A program made the position numbers and the translations under genes. Under the pieces are notes generated by a model, which was not told the DNA's origin, ran no database searches, and saw only the letters and a list, made by a program, of their open reading frames with translations. Below, piece after piece: positions 51,518-55,217 of a stretch of 55,217 nucleotides of DNA (positions are counted from its first letter, which is position 1; each line of letters begins with the position of its first letter). Source of the DNA: MGBC113645 sp036308445 (GTDB lineage: Bacteria > Bacillota_I > Bacilli_A > Erysipelotrichales > Coprobacillaceae); NCBI GenBank assembly GCA_036308445.1, contig JAXJVS010000132.1, forward strand, positions 1 to 55,217, written 5' to 3'.

Positions 51518-52639
51518 ATGGCTGAAAAAAGAGATTATTATGATGTGTTAGGAGTATCAAAAAGTGCTACTGATGCAGAAATAAAAAAAGCATATCGTAA
51601 GATGGCTAAGAAATATCACCCAGATGTTTGTAAAGAAGCAGATGCTGAGGAAAAATTTAAAGAAGTTCAGGAAGCTTATGATGTATTATCAGATGCTAAT
51701 AAAAAAGCTGCATATGATCGTTATGGACATGCTGCATTTGAACAAGGTGCAGGGGGATTCGGTGGCGGAAGCTATGGCGGATTTGGTGGCTTTGAAGATG
51801 TAGATTTAGGTGATATCTTTGGATCCTTCTTTGGTGGTGGAGCACGTCAACAAAGACGTACTGGACCTATGAGAGGTGATGATCGTTTTATTCAATTAGA
51901 AATTGATTTTATGGATGCAATTAAGGGTAAGAAAACTGAAATTAAAATCAATTATGATGAACAATGTTCACATTGTCATGGAACTGGTGCTAAGAGTGAA
52001 CATGATGTAACAACTTGTCCTCGTTGTAATGGTACAGGAACAATACGTACACAACAACGTTCACCATTTGGAACATTTGTGAATCAAACAACTTGTCCTG
52101 ATTGTCAGGGAACAGGTAAGGTTATTAAAAATAAGTGTCCACATTGTAAAGGTAATGGATATGTTAATAAAAATATAACAGTTGAATTGAATATACCAGC
52201 TGGTATTAATACACACCAACAGCTAAGAGTTGCAGGAAAAGGACATAGAGGATCTAATGGTGGAGCTAATGGAGATTTATATGTAGAAATCTATGTTAAA
52301 GCACACAAACATTTTAAACGTGAAGGAAAAAATATTTATATTACTGTACCAGTTTCATCTGTTGATGCAACTCTTGGTTGTGAAGTAGATGTACCTACAG
52401 TATATGGAGATGTTACTATGAAAATTCCTGAAGGAACACAAAGTGGAACAACATTACGTTTAAAAGGGAAAGGTGTTAAAGATTTAAGAAGTGATAATTA
52501 TGGGGATCAGTTTGTTAATATTGAAGTGAAGATTCCTACAAAGTTATCAAAAGAAGAAAAAGAATTGTATCAGAAGTTAAGAAACATCCAAAAAAAGGAA
52601 TCTATTTTTGAACAATTTAAGAAAAGCTTTAAGAGATAG
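51518..52639 (+). CDS. dnaJ: Chaperone DnaJ (Hsp40)
   Basis: Co-chaperone that delivers clients to DnaK. The 373 residues have the J domain with HPD (KKYHPDVCKEA), a G/F-rich linker (GGFGGGSYGGFGGF), four zinc-binding CxxCxGxG modules (CSHCHGTG, CPRCNGTG, CPDCQGTG, CPHCKGNG) and the C-terminal beta-domain. Length and order are normal. It closes the operon, as in Bacillus. Confidence 0.98.
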   Translation: MAEKRDYYDVLGVSKSATDAEIKKAYRKMAKKYHPDVCKEADAEEKFKEVQEAYDVLSDANKKAAYDRYGHAAFEQGAGGFGGGSYGGFGGFEDVDLGDIFGSFFGGGARQQRRTGPMRGDDRFIQLEIDFMDAIKGKKTEIKINYDEQCSHCHGTGAKSEHDVTTCPRCNGTGTIRTQQRSPFGTFVNQTTCPDCQGTGKVIKNKCPHCKGNGYVNKNITVELNIPAGINTHQQLRVAGKGHRGSNGGANGDLYVEIYVKAHKHFKREGKNIYITVPVSSVDATLGCEVDVPTVYGDVTMKIPEGTQSGTTLRLKGKGVKDLRSDNYGDQFVNIEVKIPTKLSKEEKELYQKLRNIQKKESIFEQFKKSFKR

Positions 52640-52660
52640 TCATTATGACTATCTTTTTTT
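52634..52660 (+). terminator. Terminator of the heat-shock operon
   Basis: AGATAGTCA (52634-52642), loop TTA, TGACTATCT (52646-52654), then a run of T residues. The dnaJ stop is in the left arm. Confidence 0.88.
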
Positions 52661-52675
52661 GCCAATAAAAGAAGA

Positions 52676-52702
52676 AAAGGATACTTCTTTGAAGTATCCT
52701 TT
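52676..52702 (-). terminator. Terminator of rpmB
   Basis: AAAGGATACTTC (52676-52687) and GAAGTATCCTTT (52691-52702) form a 12-bp stem; on the - strand T/C-rich sequence follows it. Confidence 0.75.
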
Positions 52703-52719
52703 GAATGTATATTTATTAA

Positions 52720-52905
52720 TTATCCAGCTTTTCTTAAGCTTCTTAATTCTCTAGCTGAAATTTTTACTTTTTTTGGTTTTCCATTGACTAAAATAGTAGC
52801 TTTTTGTAAATTTACATTCCATTTTCTTCTAGTTGCATTTAATGCATGAGAACGAGTGTTACCTGACATAGGTCCTTTACCACTAATTTCACATTTTCTT
52901 GACAT
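52720..52905 (-). CDS. rpmB: 50S ribosomal protein L28
   Basis: The 61-residue product starts MSRKCEISGKGPMSGN and ends RELRSLRKAG. Basic and of normal L28 length. One of the Cys residues of the zinc-type N-terminus (usually C-x-x-C) is Ser here: KCEISGKGP. The ATG at 52905 is chosen because AAAGGATGGTGA lies before it; the frame starts 4 codons earlier at 52917. It diverges from the Asp23-like gene. Confidence 0.95.
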   Translation of the reverse strand: MSRKCEISGKGPMSGNTRSHALNATRRKWNVNLQKATILVNGKPKKVKISARELRSLRKAG

Positions 52906-52947
52906 TTGATTCACCATCCTTTATATCAATGTTTCACATACTTTGAT

Positions 52948-52976
52948 ATAATACCATTAAAATATGTAAATTGCAA
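52948..52976 (-). promoter_or_regulatory. Promoter of rpmB
   Basis: On the - strand, TTGCAA (52976-52971), 17 bases, TATTAT (52953-52948). Confidence 0.6.
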
Positions 52977-53071
52977 TCCCTTTTTTTAAAATATCTGAAT
53001 ATTTGAGTGAAAAAAATTGTAAAATAATATTGATAAAAAAAGGAAAAAGTTAAATATTTTTTATTATTTTA

Positions 53072-53100
53072 TTTACATATTCTAAACAATTATGTATAAT
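53072..53100 (+). promoter_or_regulatory. Distal promoter of the Asp23-fakA operon
   Basis: TTTACA (53072-53077), 17 bases, TATAAT (53095-53100). The start site would be near 53107, right before the palindrome. Confidence 0.8.
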
Positions 53101-53109
53101 GCGATTGCA

Positions 53110-53129
53110 ATAATGTTTGTAAACATTAT
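53110..53129 (+). promoter_or_regulatory. Perfect 20-bp inverted repeat, candidate operator
   Basis: ATAATGTTT, GT, AAACATTAT: two perfect 9-base arms with a 2-base centre. It lies at about +4 to +23 from the distal promoter and overlaps the -35 of the proximal one. No T run follows, so it is not a terminator. Confidence 0.6.
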
Positions 53130-53145
53130 GAAAATGGTTTATAAT
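53117..53145 (+). promoter_or_regulatory. Proximal promoter of the Asp23-fakA operon
   Basis: TTGTAA (53117-53122), 17 bases, TATAAT (53140-53145). The -35 is inside the palindrome. Confidence 0.6.
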
Positions 53146-53191
53146 TATGATGTATATTTTATCTTATAAAATAAATGTGGAGGAAAATAGT

Positions 53192-53548
53192 ATGATTAAA
53201 AAAACTACTGATTTAGGCAATATTAATCTTTCTTTAGATGTAGTTGCTTCTATTACAGGAAGTGCTGCTACTGAATGTTATGGTGTTGTAGGTATGGCAA
53301 GTCAAAAGCCTATGAAGGATGGTTTCTATACTTTATTAAAGAAAGATAATTATGCTAAAGGAATTGTTGCTGAAGATGGTGAAACAGGAACAATTATTAA
53401 TGTATATATTATTGTTGGTTATGGAATTAAAATTTCTGAAATCGTTTATGAAGTACAAAAGAAAGTTAAGTATGTATTAGAATCTACTTTAGATATTGAT
53501 GTTGAAGCTGTGAATGTATTTGTACAAAGCGTAAGAGTTATAGATTAA
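53192..53548 (+). CDS. Asp23/Gls24 family (DUF322, YloU-like) protein
   Basis: The 118-residue protein is a full Asp23-type domain: LGNINLSLDVVASITGSAATEC, YGVVGMAS, then IINVYIIVGYGIKISEIVYEVQ and KKVKYVLESTLDIDVEAVNVFVQSV. Such proteins are linked to envelope stress and to FakA. GGAGG (53179-53183) fixes the ATG at 53192; the frame reaches 53147 through a short AT-rich segment overlapping the proximal promoter. It directly precedes fakA (12 bases) as YloU-YloV in Bacillus. Confidence 0.9.
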   Translation: MIKKTTDLGNINLSLDVVASITGSAATECYGVVGMASQKPMKDGFYTLLKKDNYAKGIVAEDGETGTIINVYIIVGYGIKISEIVYEVQKKVKYVLESTLDIDVEAVNVFVQSVRVID

Positions 53549-53560
53549 CGGAGGATCAGT

Positions 53561-55210
53561 ATGAAAATTGTAGATGGACAAATGTTTAAACAGATGGTTA
53601 TTACTGGAGCTAATGTTCTTCATAATAATCATCCTGAAATTGATGCTTTAAATGTATTCCCAGTACCTGATGGTGATACTGGAACAAATATGTCTCTTAC
53701 TTTTAGCGCAGGGGCAAATGAAATTGAAAAAATGGATTCTAAAAATATTTTTGAGATAGCTAAGAAGTTATCTAAAGGTTTATTAATGGGAGCTAGAGGT
53801 AACTCTGGAGTCATTTTATCTCAGATTTTTAGAGGTGTATCTATGGCTTTTGAAGGTGTAGAAGAAGTAGATGCTGTAGGTCTTGCTAAAGCATTCCAAA
53901 ATGGAGCTAAAGTTGCATATAAAGCAGTTATGAGACCGGTTGAAGGAACAATCTTAACTGTTATTAGAGAAGCTGGTGATGCAGTTGTTGAATACGCTCA
54001 AGAAGGGATGGATATTGAAGATGTCTTTTCTTATTTTGTAAAAGCTGCTGAAGAATCATTAGAAAGAACTCCTGAATTATTACCAGTATTAAAAGAAGTA
54101 GGAGTTGTTGATAGTGGTGGTGCTGGTTTATTATTAGTATTAACTGGATTTATGTCAGCGTTAGCTGGTGAAGCAGTTGAAAGAATTGAAATTAAGAGTA
54201 GTGAAACTGCAATGAATGCATTAATGGATGTTGAAACTGATGGTGAAGAAGGATATGGTTATTGTACTGAATTCATCGTTAGATTAGATGCTAATAAGAT
54301 AAAAGCTTTCACTGAAGAAAGATTAAGAAATGAATTAGAAAGAATTCCTGGAAACAGTATTGTTGTTGTACAAGATGAAGATATCGTAAAAGTACACGTA
54401 CATACATTAAAACCAGGTAATGCATTAAACATTGCTCAAAGATATGGAGAATTTGTTAAGTTAAAGATTGAAAACATGCAAGAACAGCATAATACAATCT
54501 TAGAAGGTGGAAATGCTCCAACTGCTGCTACTCCTGTTAAACAAGAAGCTAAGGAAGTTGCAGTTATTAGTGTTGCTGCTGGTGATGGTGTAAGAGATAT
54601 GTTTATGGAATTACATTGTGATCATGTTGTAAGTGGTGGACAAACTATGAATCCTGCTACTGAAGATATTGTTGAAGCAATTAGAAATGTAAATGCTAAA
54701 CATGTTATCATCTTACCTAATAACTCTAATATTGTTATGACTGCTCAACAGGCTGCATTAGTATTAGAAGATGAAATCGATGTTATTGTTATTCCTTCAA
54801 AGACTATTCCTCAAGGTTTATCAGCATGTATCATGTTTAACCCTGAATTATCTTTGGAAGAAAATGTAGAAGAAATGAAAGATGCAATTGCTAATGTAAA
54901 AACTGGGCAAGTAACATATGCAATCAAAGATACTAACATTGATGGTGTAGAAATTAAAGCTAATAATTATATGGCATTATGTGAAAAAGAAATTACTGCA
55001 TGTGTTCCAGATAAATTAGATGCTTTAAAAACAACATTAGAACAATTAGTTGATGAAGATGCAGAAATTATTACATTAATTTACGGTGAAGATGTCACTG
55101 AAGAAGAAGCAGAAGAAATTGAAGCTTTTGTAGAAGATAATTATGAAGCTGAATTAGAATTAGTTAATGGTAAACAACCTGTATATTCATTTATTGTCGG
55201 TGTAGAATAG
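53561..55210 (+). CDS. fakA: Fatty acid kinase catalytic subunit FakA (YloV, DAK2 domain)
   Basis: FakA phosphorylates fatty acids held by a FakB carrier so that host or exogenous lipids enter phospholipid synthesis. The 549-residue chain has an N-terminal DhaL/DAK2 domain (FPVPDGDTGTNMSLTFSAG, GARGNSGVILSQIFRG, EGTILTVIREAGDA) and, after a middle domain (YGYCTEFIVRL), a C-terminal DegV-like domain (SGGQTMNPATEDIVEAI, LPNNSNIVMTAQQAA). It ends 7 bases before the window edge and no terminator is visible in them. Confidence 0.95.
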   Translation: MKIVDGQMFKQMVITGANVLHNNHPEIDALNVFPVPDGDTGTNMSLTFSAGANEIEKMDSKNIFEIAKKLSKGLLMGARGNSGVILSQIFRGVSMAFEGVEEVDAVGLAKAFQNGAKVAYKAVMRPVEGTILTVIREAGDAVVEYAQEGMDIEDVFSYFVKAAEESLERTPELLPVLKEVGVVDSGGAGLLLVLTGFMSALAGEAVERIEIKSSETAMNALMDVETDGEEGYGYCTEFIVRLDANKIKAFTEERLRNELERIPGNSIVVVQDEDIVKVHVHTLKPGNALNIAQRYGEFVKLKIENMQEQHNTILEGGNAPTAATPVKQEAKEVAVISVAAGDGVRDMFMELHCDHVVSGGQTMNPATEDIVEAIRNVNAKHVIILPNNSNIVMTAQQAALVLEDEIDVIVIPSKTIPQGLSACIMFNPELSLEENVEEMKDAIANVKTGQVTYAIKDTNIDGVEIKANNYMALCEKEITACVPDKLDALKTTLEQLVDEDAEIITLIYGEDVTEEEAEEIEAFVEDNYEAELELVNGKQPVYSFIVGVE

Positions 55211-55217
55211 ACAATAA

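Noticed and set aside
1..55217. CRISPR array, tRNA/rRNA genes, insertion sequences, prophage
   Set aside because: I saw no regularly spaced repeats, no cloverleaf or rRNA-like sequence, and no transposase or phage structural gene. The first partial gene may derive from a phage-like hydrolase but stands alone here.

Overview
The window is a stretch of low-GC (strongly A+T-rich) Firmicutes chromosome. Almost every gene is a housekeeping gene on the + strand, with consensus Shine-Dalgarno sites (GGAGG type) and dense stem-loop/T-run terminators. An alpha/beta-type small acid-soluble spore protein (SASP) next to thiI implies a spore former. Gene order (ezrA-nifS-thiI-SASP; ftsY-ylxM-ffh-rpsP-khpA-rimM-trmD-rplS-lepB-rbgA-rnhB-dprA-topA-trmFO-xerC; rplU-prp-rpmA-obg; hrcA-grpE-dnaK-dnaJ; rpmB/Asp23-fakA) follows the Bacillus pattern with gaps. 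My best guess is a gut Erysipelotrichia-type bacterium (Coprobacillaceae-like); that placement is inference, supported by the very short Smc, the SASP and the codon/base usage.

Layout. 1-7.9 kb: the 3' end of a peptidoglycan-hydrolase-like gene, rpsD on the - strand behind a perfect promoter, then ezrA, a cysteine desulfurase, thiI, SASP, rpiA and xpt. 7.9-10.9 kb is the least orderly region. It has a small XRE regulator followed by a frameshifted remnant of its membrane-protein partner, ackA with a perfect-consensus CcpA box, a second decayed gene (10099-10529, - strand), a 24-bp tandem repeat, and a lysine riboswitch with its own terminator. 10.9-19.2 kb: the riboswitch-controlled NhaC-family transporter (predicted lysine transporter), nrnA, an unrecognised three-TM protein with a large outer domain, a 978-residue protein of about 23 Sel1 repeats, and a pyruvate-kinase-like protein without the C-terminal domain. 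19.3-27.1 kb: a two-component system running directly into smc, then ftsY, ylxM and ffh. 27.2-37.4 kb: ribosome, tRNA modification, secretion, ribosome assembly, RNase HII, DprA, topoisomerase I, TrmFO and XerC. 37.4-47.9 kb: the L21 leader and rplU-prp-rpmA, obg, a DUF554 protein, ruvAB, comEA-comEC, holA, serine dehydratase and hemW. 47.9-55.2 kb: heat-shock operon under two CIRCE-like operators, then rpmB diverging from an Asp23-like gene and fakA.

How the genes fit together. Most of the window supports translation and protein biogenesis: ribosomal proteins and their RNA leaders, tRNA modification (ThiI, TrmD, TrmFO), the SRP pathway (FtsY, Ffh, YlxM), signal peptidase and chaperones. The rest mainly concerns chromosome handling: Smc, TopA, XerC, RuvAB, HolA, DprA and the ComEA/ComEC uptake pair. 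The stretches most worth a second look are the nrnA / outer-domain protein / Sel1 block, the short-armed Smc behind a two-component system, and several regulatory sites readable directly from sequence (lysine riboswitch, cre, CIRCE pair, the palindrome at the fakA operon promoter, and the hairpin over the SASP ribosome binding site). I did not find a CRISPR array, prophage, insertion sequence or tRNA/rRNA gene.
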